From assembly GCA_003224105.1 (NCBI GenBank), contig QHYL01000261.1, positions 1 to 32,681 of the forward strand: DNA of 32,681 nucleotides. Direction: 5' to 3'. Within the stretch, counting starts at the first letter, position 1, and every line of letters starts with the position of its first letter. This document shows positions 14,447 to 22,558 of the stretch, in pieces. The notes under the pieces are model-generated. The model saw nothing but the letters and a program-made list of their open reading frames with translations. It ran no database searches and was not told the DNA's origin. The stretch is from Acidobacteriota bacterium (GTDB taxonomy: Bacteria > Acidobacteriota > Terriglobia > Acidiferrales > UBA7541). The translations under genes were made by a program, and so were the position numbers.

Positions 14447-16057
14447 ATGCTTTCTTGCACTTCGCAAAAGACTCGAATCGCAATCCTGCTGTTTCTTACT
14501 TTGGGCTTGGGCGCACCGTTCGCCATCGCGCAAGGCCTCGATCCCACCGCTCTTCTCAAACCCGCCACCAATACGTGGCCCACCTACAACGGCGACTACT
14601 CGGGCAGGCGCTTCAGCACGCTCGACCAGATCAACGCCACCAACATCAAGTCTCTTACGCTCGCCTGGATTTATTCCGCACGCCAAGAGCTTAAATCCAC
14701 TCCTCTCGAAGTAAACGGCATCCTCTACTTCACTTCTCCTGACAACGTTTGGGCCGTGGATGCCCGCTTCGGGCGCGAGATTTGGCACTACTACCGAAAA
14801 TCGGAAGGCGACCACATCGGCAATCGCGGCTTGGGCATGTACAAGAATTGGCTCTACTTCACCACTCCGGACGCCCACTTGATTTGTCTCGACGCCAAAG
14901 ATGGCACCGTTCGGTGGAACGTCGAACTCGCCGATCCCAAACTCGGCTACTTCGCCACCATGGCTCCGCTGGTTGTCCGCGATCACATCGTCGCTGGCAT
15001 CTCGGGTGACGTCACCGATGTTCGCGGCTATCTCGAATCCTTAGATCCGGAAACCGGCGCCGTCCAATGGCGCTGGTACACCGAGCCCGATCCCGGCCAG
15101 CCCGGCTCCGAAACCTGGCCGAAAGATACCGACGCTTTACTTCACGGCGGGGGCATGACTTGGATGACGGGAACCTACGATCCCGAGCTGAATCTCCTCT
15201 ATTGGGGCACCGGCAATCCCAATCCTGTTCTCGTTGGCGACGAGCGGCCCGGCGACAATCTCTACACCTGCTCCATCGTCGCCCTCAATCCGGACACCGG
15301 AAAGCTCGTCTGGGCCTTTCAGCCCTCGCCTCACGACGTGCACGACTGGGACGCCGTCGAAACTCCCGTTTTGTTCAACGCCGAGTTCAAGGGCAAGCCA
15401 CGCAAGCTTCTCGCTCAGGCCAGCCGCAATTCGTTTTTCTTTGTCCTCGACCGCACCACTGGCGAGCATCTGGTCACCGCACCGTTCATCGATCAGACTT
15501 GGGCTTCCGGCGTGGACTCGCACGGCCGTCCCATCGCCAAGCCGGACGCGGCTCCCAGCCCCGACGGCGCGCTCGTCGAACCGAGCTCGGACGGCGGCAC
15601 GAATTGGATGGCGCCAAGCTTCGATCCCCAGACGAATCTGTTCTATGTCAATTGCCGCCGCATCTTTAGCGTTTTTTATCGCACTACGGAGGGCAAGGCG
15701 GAGGGCTGGGGCGGCCGAGACCGCAACTTATGGGCAAACTCGACTCTGCGCGCGCTCGACTACAAAACGGGCAAAGTCGTGTGGAATCACGAGCTCGGTA
15801 ACGGCGGAACGATCGCTGGCATTCTGACCACGGCTGGGCATCTGCTCTTCACCGCCGACAACTCTGGCAATCTGCTCGCACTCGATCCCGACACCGGCAA
15901 AACTCTCTGGCACCTCAATGTGGGCGGAGACCTGCTCGCCTCGCCCATGACCTACGAACTCGACGGCCGCCAATATCTGATCGTTCCCATTCAAGACAAT
16001 CTTTACGCCTTCGCGCTACCGGTTCATGCAGCAACTACGCCGCGCCCAGATCGCTAG
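14447..16057 (+). CDS. PQQ-dependent-dehydrogenase-like beta-propeller protein (acidobacterial quinoprotein)
   Basis: A 536-residue exported eight-bladed propeller protein. ATG 14447 is preferred to GTG 14423 because AGAGAGGAG precedes it and the signal peptide then starts at once. Propeller motifs recur (VWAVDARFGREIW, LICLDAKDGTVRW, IVALNPDTGKLVW, LLALDPDTGKTLW). Several residues that bind PQQ or act in methanol/alcohol dehydrogenases are kept: the Asp in RPGDN (D270), Trp in MTWM, Asn in GTGNP, Arg in ASRNSFFFVLDR and Asn in GGTNW. The calcium-ligand Glu of GAExGVRG is not: the sequence reads SGDVTDVRG, with Val at that place. The vicinal Cys pair is also absent. I recall an NCBI family called acido-empty-quinoprotein for such proteins; the cofactor state is uncertain. 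It pairs with the cytochrome upstream. Confidence 0.85.
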   Translation: MLSCTSQKTRIAILLFLTLGLGAPFAIAQGLDPTALLKPATNTWPTYNGDYSGRRFSTLDQINATNIKSLTLAWIYSARQELKSTPLEVNGILYFTSPDNVWAVDARFGREIWHYYRKSEGDHIGNRGLGMYKNWLYFTTPDAHLICLDAKDGTVRWNVELADPKLGYFATMAPLVVRDHIVAGISGDVTDVRGYLESLDPETGAVQWRWYTEPDPGQPGSETWPKDTDALLHGGGMTWMTGTYDPELNLLYWGTGNPNPVLVGDERPGDNLYTCSIVALNPDTGKLVWAFQPSPHDVHDWDAVETPVLFNAEFKGKPRKLLAQASRNSFFFVLDRTTGEHLVTAPFIDQTWASGVDSHGRPIAKPDAAPSPDGALVEPSSDGGTNWMAPSFDPQTNLFYVNCRRIFSVFYRTTEGKAEGWGGRDRNLWANSTLRALDYKTGKVVWNHELGNGGTIAGILTTAGHLLFTADNSGNLLALDPDTGKTLWHLNVGGDLLASPMTYELDGRQYLIVPIQDNLYAFALPVHAATTPRPDR

Positions 16058-16075
16058 TGATTCACTCGCACAGAA

Positions 16076-16126
16076 ATAGCCGCGTATCTCATTGAAAAGA
16101 TTGGCTCAACAGTGAGCGGCTATTTT
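16076..16126 (+). terminator. Possible terminator after the quinoprotein gene
   Basis: ATAGCCGC (16076-16083) is complementary to GCGGCTAT (16116-16123), with CTCA/TGAG able to extend the stem inward, then TTTT. The loop is long, so this is weaker than a textbook terminator. The arrangement is nearly symmetric and could also stop the convergent ADOP transcript. Confidence 0.45.
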
Positions 16127-16159
16127 CGTCCTTCGCTGTGGCTCTGAAAGAGCCATGAG

Positions 16160-18598
16160 CTACTCGTAGCGGAGGGCTTCCATGGGATCGATTGACGAAG
16201 CGCGCCGCGCTGGCACAAAAGCCGCCAGAGCAGCTGCTAGAATCAACAACACCATAGCGGCAATAAAAAGAATCGGGCTCTGCGTGCTGCCTTCCGCCCA
16301 TCGCGCCAAGAATTTGCTCAACACCAGGCTCAGCACCACGCCTCCCGCGAGCCCTCCAATAACGCTTGTTGCCGTTGACGCAAACACAAGCCGCAGCACT
16401 TGCACTCCATTCGCTCCCAGCGCCATGCGAATTCCAAACTCATTTGTTCTCTGTGCCACAGTGTAGGAAACTACACTGAATAGCCCCGTAGCCGCCAGAG
16501 CCAGCGCCAAGATCGAGAATCCCCCGAACAATCCCGATACCAACCGCGCATAAGAATATTCGGGCATGCCTTCAATCCACTGTTGCAGGTCGCGCGTGCG
16601 GCCAAACACCTGTTGGTCCGGATCGACGGTCTTGACTGCGGCGCGAACGCGGTTGAGGGCCGCCAACGGCGCTGCATGCGTACGCACAAGAATCTGTGTC
16701 CAGACGCGCACCACCAGAGAAAATGGCACAAACACCGCGGGCTTGACGGGATTGCGCAAGCCGTCATCGCGCGCGTCTGCTACAACGCCGATAACCTGCA
16801 GCCAATTATTACTTTCCGGCACCGCTTGCGTGTACGGCGGCTCGCTCTTCAAATCAGGGAAGCGCAACTGCTTGCCAACAGGATCTTCTTGTTGCCAATA
16901 CTGCCGTGCGAAGGTCTGGTTGACCAAGCACAAACGCGCCCCGCGCATCAATTCGGGATGGTCCCACAACCGCCCGCCCAGCAGCGGAATGTGCAAAGTC
17001 GAAAAATATTCCGAGTCGACGAAATTCAGCCGCGCCGTCTGCTGCTGGTCAGAGGGCCGCCCAAAGATTTCAAATGTCGTCTCGTTGCCATTCCAGGGCG
17101 GCGTAGCATTCGTGGAAATGCCCGCTGAAACCACTTCCGGCAACGCTGCAATATGCTCGCGGAGCTGCTCGAAGTAATTAGTGCGGTCCTCCCATGCAAC
17201 ATGTGCGTTCTGGTGCACGGGAATGCCCACCGACATCACGTTCTGCGGATCGTAGCCTAGATTTGCTCGCACAATGCGCACAAAGCCGTTGATCGCTGCG
17301 GTCGCGGAAGTCAGCAGGAGCAGCGTCAATGCGATCTGCCCCATCACCAGCAGGCTGTGCGCGCGTTTTCCATGGACACCGCTAGTGGTGCGCCGCGAAC
17401 CCGACTGCATAAGCTGAGAAACATTGGGCCGCGAAAATTGAAAGGCTGGCGAGATCCCCGCCAGCGCCCCGGTGACGATGGCGGCCACGACGCTGAACGC
17501 CAGCACCGGCAAATTAATCCTAATCACGATCTCATGCGGAAAAGAGTATTCAGGCAGCCAGCGCACGAGCACCGCGAGCAAACCGTAAGCGAACACGACT
17601 CCGCCAAGCGCCCCTGTCAGTGAAAGTGCCAAAGCTTCCGTCAGGAGCTGTCTTTGAATCCTCCAGCGGCTCGCCCCGATCGCGGATCGCACCGCCAGTT
17701 CCTGCTGCCGCGCCGTGCCCCGGGCGAGCAGCAGGATGGAAATGTTGGCGCATCCGATGACCAGCAGCAGGCCTACAGCCCCCAATAGCAGAAATAAGGA
17801 ACGACCGAGATGTTCCACGAATTGCTCGTTGAGACCCTTCAGATGCACGCGAAACTTCTTAGGAAAGTGCGTCGGAGTTTCCTTGGCGAATTGCTCAATC
17901 AGTGGCTGCAACTCGGCGTTGGCTACCTCATGCGTAACTCCCGGCTTCAGCCGGATGGTCGGGTCATAAATATCGTTGGCGCCCCCAGGGAGTTTCAGCG
18001 GAAGGTAGACATCGGCATCTTGCCAAGTGAACCGCGAGGGCATCACGCCCACGATCGTATAAGTCTTGTGGACCAACTGAATCTTGCGGCCCACCACCGC
18101 AGGGTCGCCGTTGTAATGGCGCTGCCAAAACTTATAACTGAGAACAGCTACGGGCTCCGGGTCTTGCCCTTCCGGCGCATCCGATGGAAGGAGCGTGCGG
18201 CCCAGCAGCGCCGGGACCCCAAAATGAACGCCCGCGTTGGCGGTCATGTTGACCGAGGGCACGTCCTCCGGAAGTTCCTCATCGGTGGTGGTGAGATTCC
18301 ACGTTCCGAAGGTCGCTGCCGCGCTCTCCACGCACTTGGCCTGGCTCACCAGCTTGAGTTGAGGTCCGGTGAGCCCAATCCACCAGTCCTCCCCTTTCTC
18401 GTTTAGGGCTATCAGGTGGACCATGCGGTCTGCAGCGCGGTATGGGTAAGGATTGACGAGCAGGGCATAAATGACGCTGAAAACCGCGGTCGTCGCCCCG
18501 ATGCCAAGCGCTAACGAAAGAATGGCCGTCGCCGCCAGCCCGGGCCGCTTGCTCCACTCGCGATACGAGAACCTCGGGTCTTGGAAGAGAGTTCGCAT
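16160..18598 (-). CDS. ADOP-family (MacB/FtsX-like) ABC transporter permease
   Basis: An 812-residue membrane protein. ATG 18598 has AAGGAG five bases upstream and is preferred to GTG 18604. The architecture is two MacB/FtsX units. There is an N-terminal transmembrane helix (ILSLALGIGATTAVFSVIYAL) and a periplasmic MacB-PCD domain (about 60-250). Three helices (about 275-390) carry RQQELAVRSAIGASRWRI. A second helix (LLVMGQIALTLLLLTSA) and periplasmic domain follow, then three C-terminal helices with RTNEFGIRMALGANG and the ending DPMEALRYE. This is the duplicated orphan permease type abundant in Acidobacteria. No ATPase gene is adjacent, as is typical. Likely roles are export of peptides, lipids or antibiotics, or mechanotransmission; none is provable here. 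Confidence 0.92.
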   Translation of the reverse strand: MRTLFQDPRFSYREWSKRPGLAATAILSLALGIGATTAVFSVIYALLVNPYPYRAADRMVHLIALNEKGEDWWIGLTGPQLKLVSQAKCVESAAATFGTWNLTTTDEELPEDVPSVNMTANAGVHFGVPALLGRTLLPSDAPEGQDPEPVAVLSYKFWQRHYNGDPAVVGRKIQLVHKTYTIVGVMPSRFTWQDADVYLPLKLPGGANDIYDPTIRLKPGVTHEVANAELQPLIEQFAKETPTHFPKKFRVHLKGLNEQFVEHLGRSLFLLLGAVGLLLVIGCANISILLLARGTARQQELAVRSAIGASRWRIQRQLLTEALALSLTGALGGVVFAYGLLAVLVRWLPEYSFPHEIVIRINLPVLAFSVVAAIVTGALAGISPAFQFSRPNVSQLMQSGSRRTTSGVHGKRAHSLLVMGQIALTLLLLTSATAAINGFVRIVRANLGYDPQNVMSVGIPVHQNAHVAWEDRTNYFEQLREHIAALPEVVSAGISTNATPPWNGNETTFEIFGRPSDQQQTARLNFVDSEYFSTLHIPLLGGRLWDHPELMRGARLCLVNQTFARQYWQQEDPVGKQLRFPDLKSEPPYTQAVPESNNWLQVIGVVADARDDGLRNPVKPAVFVPFSLVVRVWTQILVRTHAAPLAALNRVRAAVKTVDPDQQVFGRTRDLQQWIEGMPEYSYARLVSGLFGGFSILALALAATGLFSVVSYTVAQRTNEFGIRMALGANGVQVLRLVFASTATSVIGGLAGGVVLSLVLSKFLARWAEGSTQSPILFIAAMVLLILAAALAAFVPARRASSIDPMEALRYE

Positions 18599-18604
18599 GA
18601 GCAC

Positions 18605-19007
18605 TCCTTAAGGGTGAATACTTGAGGGGGGAGAATTTGTTCTGCGGGCCTCAATAAATAGACATTCCCGCTGAGAAATAGACGACGGAGCATCGGTGAG
18701 GTTAGGGCTTGACCACAAGCTGCTTTTCAACAATGGGTTGCGGCCAAACCGGCCACGGATGCTTTGGCCGTGTGCCTGCTGCCGCAAATCCCTGTCCCAT
18801 GACCGAACACGTTGGAGAAACCGTACGGTCACAGCCACGCGCCCGCGCGTCAATCTGAGCCTGCTTCAGTGAGGTTCACGACGCGTGGCGTTCATTCCTA
18901 ATTCATGGCGGCAAAGGGATACTGGCTCCTGATTCCTTTCTTCTCATCGGGACAGGCCAATCCGGCTGTTGGCTGGCGCTTGGGTTCGCGTATACTTTTC
19001 TTCACTC
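18605..19007. other. 403-base gene-free stretch between divergent genes
   Basis: No convincing coding region is present; short minus-strand frames here have no family signature or ribosome-binding site. It contains an 8-base inverted repeat, CGGCCAAA (18741-18748) and TTTGGCCG (18763-18770), with a 14-base spacer. At the right end is the predicted phosphomutase promoter. The ADOP promoter must lie near the left end, but I cannot place it. Confidence 0.6.
18969..18996 (+). promoter_or_regulatory. Putative promoter of the phosphomutase operon, near-leaderless
   Basis: TTGGCT (18969-18974) and TATACT (18991-18996) are separated by 16 bases. Predicted transcription would start near 19003, five bases before the ATG at 19008, which has no Shine-Dalgarno motif (TTTTCTTCACTC precedes it). 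This also rules against the in-frame TTG at 18969, which overlaps the -35 box. Confidence 0.5.
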
Positions 19008-20420
19008 ATGACTCCCACGATCAAGTTTGGCACGGACGGGTGGCGCGGCGTCATTGCAGATGATTTCACGCTTGCAAACGCGCGCATTGTGGCGCACGCG
19101 ATTGCGCGCTATGTGGTTCGCGGCGAAGACGCGCGCAAAGGCGTGATCATCGGTTACGACCACCGCTATTCCTCCGATCGCTTCGCCACTGCGGTCGCCG
19201 AAGTTATCAGCGCATCGGGGACCCCGGTGCGGGTTGCGGACAAGCCTTGCCCCACGCCTGCGATTTCGTTTTTGGTGCGGCACCAGAAAGCGGTCGGCGG
19301 CATTGTCATCACGGCGAGTCACAATCCCTATTGCTGGAACGGAATGAAGTACAAGGCGAGCTACGGCAGCAGCGCTCTGCCATCGATCGTGGCGGAAATC
19401 GAAAAGGAACTCGCCGGCGTCCTGGAAAAAGGGGTGCCGCCGCTTCCGCCGCGTACGGACTTGATTCATTCCATCGAGCCTCGCGCGCCTTATCTCGATG
19501 CGCTCGAAAAACTTGTGGACTGGAAGCGGCTTCGCGATGCAAACCTGAAATTCGTTTTCGATCCGATGCATGGAGCCGCAGCCGGTTTGTTGCCGGAACT
19601 GTTCCGGCGAAACGGCATTCCGTGCGACGAAATTCGTGGAACGCGCGACCCGCGGTTCGGCGGTGTGCATCCGGAACCCATCGAGCCGCACATCGAAGCG
19701 TTGCGGCAGGCCGTTTTGAAGGGAAAGTACGACGCCGGGTTCTGCGCCGACGGCGACGGCGACCGCATCGGCGCGATTGATCGCACTGGCGCTTTCGTCA
19801 ATCCGCACCAGATTCTGGCCCTGCTCGTATGGCACCTCGCTGGGACGCGGAATCTTCCGGGCGACATCGCCAAAACTTTTTCTGTGACAAAGCTCATTGA
19901 CAAGCTCGCCGCGAAATTCCAACGCAGGCTCCACGAAGTGCCCATCGGCTTTAAATACATCTGCGAACTGATGCTGGAACAAAACATTTTGATTGGCGGC
20001 GAAGAAAGCGGCGGCATCGGCACGAGCCTGTATCTTCCGGAGCGCGATGCAACGGTTTCCGCTCTCTTTCTAGCGGAGTTGATGGCCTGGCATGGCAAAT
20101 CGCTGGGCGAATTGCTCTCCGCGCTGCATGCGGAATTTGGCGAATACCATTACGGCCGCGTGGACCTCGAGTTGAAGCCGGGGCAAAAGGAAAAAGCCAT
20201 CTCGCATTTTTCGGACGGCAAGCTGAATCGAGTCCTCGATTTTCCGGTGGCGCGGCGCGAAAACATGGACGGCATCAAACTCTATCTTGGCGAGGCGGGC
20301 TGGGTGATGGTGCGCGCATCGGGCACGGAAAACGTCCTGCGTATTTATTCCGAGACCGGCAAGCCGGAAACGACGCGGCGCGTTCTTGCCAACGTCTCCG
20401 ATCTCGTTCAAAGCCTCTAG
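19008..20420 (+). CDS. Alpha-D-phosphohexomutase (phosphoglucomutase/phosphomannomutase/GlmM superfamily)
   Basis: A 470-residue cytoplasmic enzyme that moves phosphate between C1 and C6 of a hexose or hexosamine through a phosphoserine. All four signature regions are present: the catalytic serine loop TASHNP (S104), the metal loop ADGDGDR (D248, D250, D252), the sugar loop GGEESGG, and the phosphate-binding loop RASGTENVLRIY. The N terminus IKFGTDGWRGVIADDF is typical. ATG 19008 is chosen over TTG 18969 because the predicted promoter lies between and the family starts here. The substrate (glucose, mannose or glucosamine phosphate) cannot be settled. It is first in an operon: the cupin gene follows after a 9-base gap whose Shine-Dalgarno overlaps this stop codon. 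Confidence 0.92.
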   Translation: MTPTIKFGTDGWRGVIADDFTLANARIVAHAIARYVVRGEDARKGVIIGYDHRYSSDRFATAVAEVISASGTPVRVADKPCPTPAISFLVRHQKAVGGIVITASHNPYCWNGMKYKASYGSSALPSIVAEIEKELAGVLEKGVPPLPPRTDLIHSIEPRAPYLDALEKLVDWKRLRDANLKFVFDPMHGAAAGLLPELFRRNGIPCDEIRGTRDPRFGGVHPEPIEPHIEALRQAVLKGKYDAGFCADGDGDRIGAIDRTGAFVNPHQILALLVWHLAGTRNLPGDIAKTFSVTKLIDKLAAKFQRRLHEVPIGFKYICELMLEQNILIGGEESGGIGTSLYLPERDATVSALFLAELMAWHGKSLGELLSALHAEFGEYHYGRVDLELKPGQKEKAISHFSDGKLNRVLDFPVARRENMDGIKLYLGEAGWVMVRASGTENVLRIYSETGKPETTRRVLANVSDLVQSL

Positions 20421-20429
20421 GAGCGCATC

Positions 20430-20789
20430 ATGGACACGATCAATCTTGCGCAAAAGTTCAGCAGCTTCTCCGACCGCTGGAGCCCCAAAATCATCGGGGA
20501 GCTCAACGATTTTTACGTGAAGGCGGCGAAGCTCAAAGGCGAATTCGTCTGGCATCACCATGACCACGAGGATGAATTGTTTCTGGTGATCAAAGGCATG
20601 CTTCGGATGAAATTCCGCGACCGCGAAGCGGTTATTCGGGAAGGTGAATTCATCATCGTGCCGCATGGCGTCGAACACCTTCCCGTCGCCGACGAAGAAG
20701 TTCACTTAGTGCTATTTGAACCGAAGTCCACTCTCAACACCGGCAACATCACGAACGAAAGGACGGTCGCGCAGCTCCAGCGCATTTAA
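20430..20789 (+). CDS. Small single-domain cupin
   Basis: A 119-residue cytoplasmic beta-barrel protein. Cupin motif 1 is GEFVWHHHDHEDELFLVIKG (residues 37-56), with probable metal ligands H42, H44 and E49. Motif 2 is GEFIIVPHGVEH (72-83), giving the fourth ligand H83. The full 3-His/1-Glu set suggests a metal-bound protein. Such mini-cupins act as isomerases, dioxygenases or sugar-binding proteins; the activity cannot be told. Shine-Dalgarno AGGAG overlaps the TAG of the phosphomutase gene, so translation is probably coupled. The neighbours (hexose phosphate mutase upstream, PhzF-type isomerase downstream) hint at small-molecule or sugar metabolism. Confidence 0.88.
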   Translation: MDTINLAQKFSSFSDRWSPKIIGELNDFYVKAAKLKGEFVWHHHDHEDELFLVIKGMLRMKFRDREAVIREGEFIIVPHGVEHLPVADEEVHLVLFEPKSTLNTGNITNERTVAQLQRI

Positions 20790-20819
20790 CGCTGCCGCCG
20801 CAAGCACACGGATCCAGCC

Positions 20820-21701
20820 ATGGAACACCGCTACTACACGCTCGATGTCTTTACTACCACGCGCTTTGCAGGAAATCCCCTGGCGGTCTTCACCGACGGC
20901 GATGGACTTTCCGAAGAAGAGATGCTCGCTATCGCGCGCGAGATGAATCTTTCCGAAACGGTCTTCGTGCAAAAGCCGACGGATGAAGAGGCGCTCGCTC
21001 GGCTGCGCATCTTCACTACAAAAGAAGAATTAAAGCTGGCGGGACACCCGGTCATCGGGACGTGGTTCCTGCTCGCCGAGCTTGGCGTGGTCCCCGCCCA
21101 GGAAGGCGGCGTCCACGTTTTGCAGCAAACGGGCGCGGGAGTTTTGCCCGTGGAAATTCGCTTCAAAGATGGCCGCCCGCACCGCGTGACGATGACGCAG
21201 AAGGAAGCGCTCTTTAAGCCGGCAAGGCTCGATAAAAAGAAATTAGCCGCCGCGCTCGGGCTTTCGACGAAGGATTTTGATCCGACACTCCAAACGGAGT
21301 TTGTTTCCACTGGCATCTTCAACCTGATGGTGCCGCTGCGCAATCGCGCCGCGCTGGGAAAAATTGCGATGAACATGATCGAGCTGAGAAAGTTGCAAGG
21401 CAAAAACGCCACGATGGCCTATTGTTTTGCGCCGAACGGCAATGGCAAGGTGTGTTCGCGCGGAATGCTTCCATGGGAACTCTACGAAGACGCGGCGACG
21501 GGTTCCGCGGCAGGTTCGCTCGGGGCGTACTTGGTACGCCACGGAAAGCTGGCGCCTGGCCACACTCTGAGCATCCTGCAGGGCGCGGAGATGGGTCGGC
21601 CGAGCCACATCGAAGTCGAGGTCACTCAAACGGGCAAGAAGCTAGTCCCCCGCGTGAGCGGCGCCGCGATAAAAGTGCTGGAAGGCACCATCCGAATCTG
21701 A
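20820..21701 (+). CDS. PhzF-family isomerase/epimerase-like protein
   Basis: A 293-residue protein of the diaminopimelate-epimerase fold. Family marks are FAGNPLAVF (residues 16-24), the catalytic glutamate E46 in NLSETVFV, LKLAGHPVIGTWFLL, and the second-half DAATGSAAGSLGAYL. Length is normal for the family. PhzF in Pseudomonas isomerises trans-2,3-dihydro-3-hydroxyanthranilate in phenazine synthesis, but most homologues (YddE-like) are not phenazine enzymes and no other phz gene is here. The gene is 30 bases after the cupin gene on the same strand, in one operon with it and the phosphomutase. The ribosome-binding site is weak. The true substrate is unknown. Confidence 0.88.
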   Translation: MEHRYYTLDVFTTTRFAGNPLAVFTDGDGLSEEEMLAIAREMNLSETVFVQKPTDEEALARLRIFTTKEELKLAGHPVIGTWFLLAELGVVPAQEGGVHVLQQTGAGVLPVEIRFKDGRPHRVTMTQKEALFKPARLDKKKLAAALGLSTKDFDPTLQTEFVSTGIFNLMVPLRNRAALGKIAMNMIELRKLQGKNATMAYCFAPNGNGKVCSRGMLPWELYEDAATGSAAGSLGAYLVRHGKLAPGHTLSILQGAEMGRPSHIEVEVTQTGKKLVPRVSGAAIKVLEGTIRI

Positions 21702-21714
21702 GAAGAATCACGTT

Positions 21715-21752
21715 CCACAAAAAAATAAGGCCGCGCGGAATTCCGGGCGGCC
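21715..21752 (-). terminator. Intrinsic terminator for the minus-strand repeat-protein gene
   Basis: GGCCGCGCGG (21729-21738) and CCGGGCGGCC (21743-21752) form a 10-bp stem with one mismatch and an AATT loop. On the minus strand the hairpin is followed by TTATTTTTTTG, a good T-tract. It lies 40 bases past the stop of the repeat-protein gene. It may also serve weakly for the phosphomutase operon. Confidence 0.75.
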
Positions 21753-21791
21753 CCTTCTGCTGAACAGGCAACTGAAAGCTGAGAACTACGT

Positions 21792-22427
21792 TTAGCGTCC
21801 CCTGCGGTCTTTGCGCAAGTCCTTGCGGTCCTTGTGCAGATCGCGCTTGTCCTTGTTGATGTCCTTCTGATCCTTGTTGCGGTCCTTGCGGTCCTTAGCC
21901 AGGTCCTTCTTGTCATGATTAATATCGCGCTGGTCAGCATTGCGATCTGCGCGGTCCTTGGCCAAGTCCGTTTTGTCGTGATTGATGTCGCGTTGGTCCT
22001 TGTTGCGGTCGGCGCGATCGGCACGGAGGTCCTTGCGGTCGGCCTTCGCTTCGGAGCTGTTGGCGCCATACTTGGCATCATCGCGGGTGAGGTCGCGCTT
22101 GTCCTTGTTAATGTCGCGCTGATCCGCATTGCGATCCGTGCGGTCCTTCGATAAATCGCGCTTATCGTGATTGATATCCCGCTGATCCGCGTTGCGGTCG
22201 GCGCGGTCTTTCGATAGGTCGCGCTTGTCTTTGTTGATATCGCGCTGATCCGCATTGCGATCCGCGCGATCCTTCGCCAGGTCTTTCTTGTCCTGGCGAA
22301 TGTCCTTTTTATCGTTCTGGGTATCCTGTTGCTGCGGGGTTGGGTCTTGGGCGTAAGCACCGGCGGCAAGGAAACCGGCAAACGCCATCGCGAGCACACC
22401 TCGACGAACCATGAGTTCAGCCTTCAT
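21792..22427 (-). CDS. Exported Asp/Arg/Lys-rich protein with exact 21-residue repeats
   Basis: A 211-residue protein. ATG 22427 is chosen because AGGAG precedes it by seven bases and gives a clean signal peptide (MKAELMVRRGVLAMAFAGFL, cleavage near AYAQ). After a Gln-rich stretch, residues 49-211 are seven complete and one partial repeat of 21 residues. Each repeat is three heptads of the type DLAKDRA, DRNADQR, DINKDKR. The register is kept even through a divergent unit (112-132, containing AKYGANSSEAK). The composition is extremely charged and balanced, so the region is probably one long helix, coiled coil or disordered polyampholyte in the periplasm. I recall similar DR/DK-rich proteins in Acidobacteria, without known function. 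It has its own terminator and stands alone. Confidence 0.85.
   Translation of the reverse strand: MKAELMVRRGVLAMAFAGFLAAGAYAQDPTPQQQDTQNDKKDIRQDKKDLAKDRADRNADQRDINKDKRDLSKDRADRNADQRDINHDKRDLSKDRTDRNADQRDINKDKRDLTRDDAKYGANSSEAKADRKDLRADRADRNKDQRDINHDKTDLAKDRADRNADQRDINHDKKDLAKDRKDRNKDQKDINKDKRDLHKDRKDLRKDRRGR
21795..22283 (-). repeat. Coding tandem repeat, 63-base period, about 7.8 units
   Basis: The DNA encoding residues 49-211 of the charged protein repeats every 63 bases; unit starts on the minus strand are 22283, 22220, 22157, 22094, 22031, 21968, 21905 and 21842. Units vary at synonymous sites and at a few residues (A/S/T/H after DL; N-A or N-K in the second heptad). The fourth unit is strongly diverged but keeps its length. 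Confidence 0.85.
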
Positions 22428-22558
22428 TTTTTCGCTCCTAGTAAAGACATTCCCTGGGTTCACCACCACACTTAGCAAGTCAAACACGCCGGCAGGGACA
22501 AAGTTTCGCAATGTTGGGGGGGCTAAGACGGATGCGAAGCATTGCCGTGATCCCGCAA

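Noticed and set aside
19002-19982. Long 326-residue open frame antisense to the phosphomutase gene
   Set aside because: It is the GC-rich mirror of a gene with all four phosphohexomutase signatures; its own translation has no recognisable domain.
21795-22283. Regular 63-base repeats considered as a CRISPR or non-coding repeat array
   Set aside because: The repeats are contiguous without unique spacers, keep an open frame and encode a periodic protein after a signal peptide.
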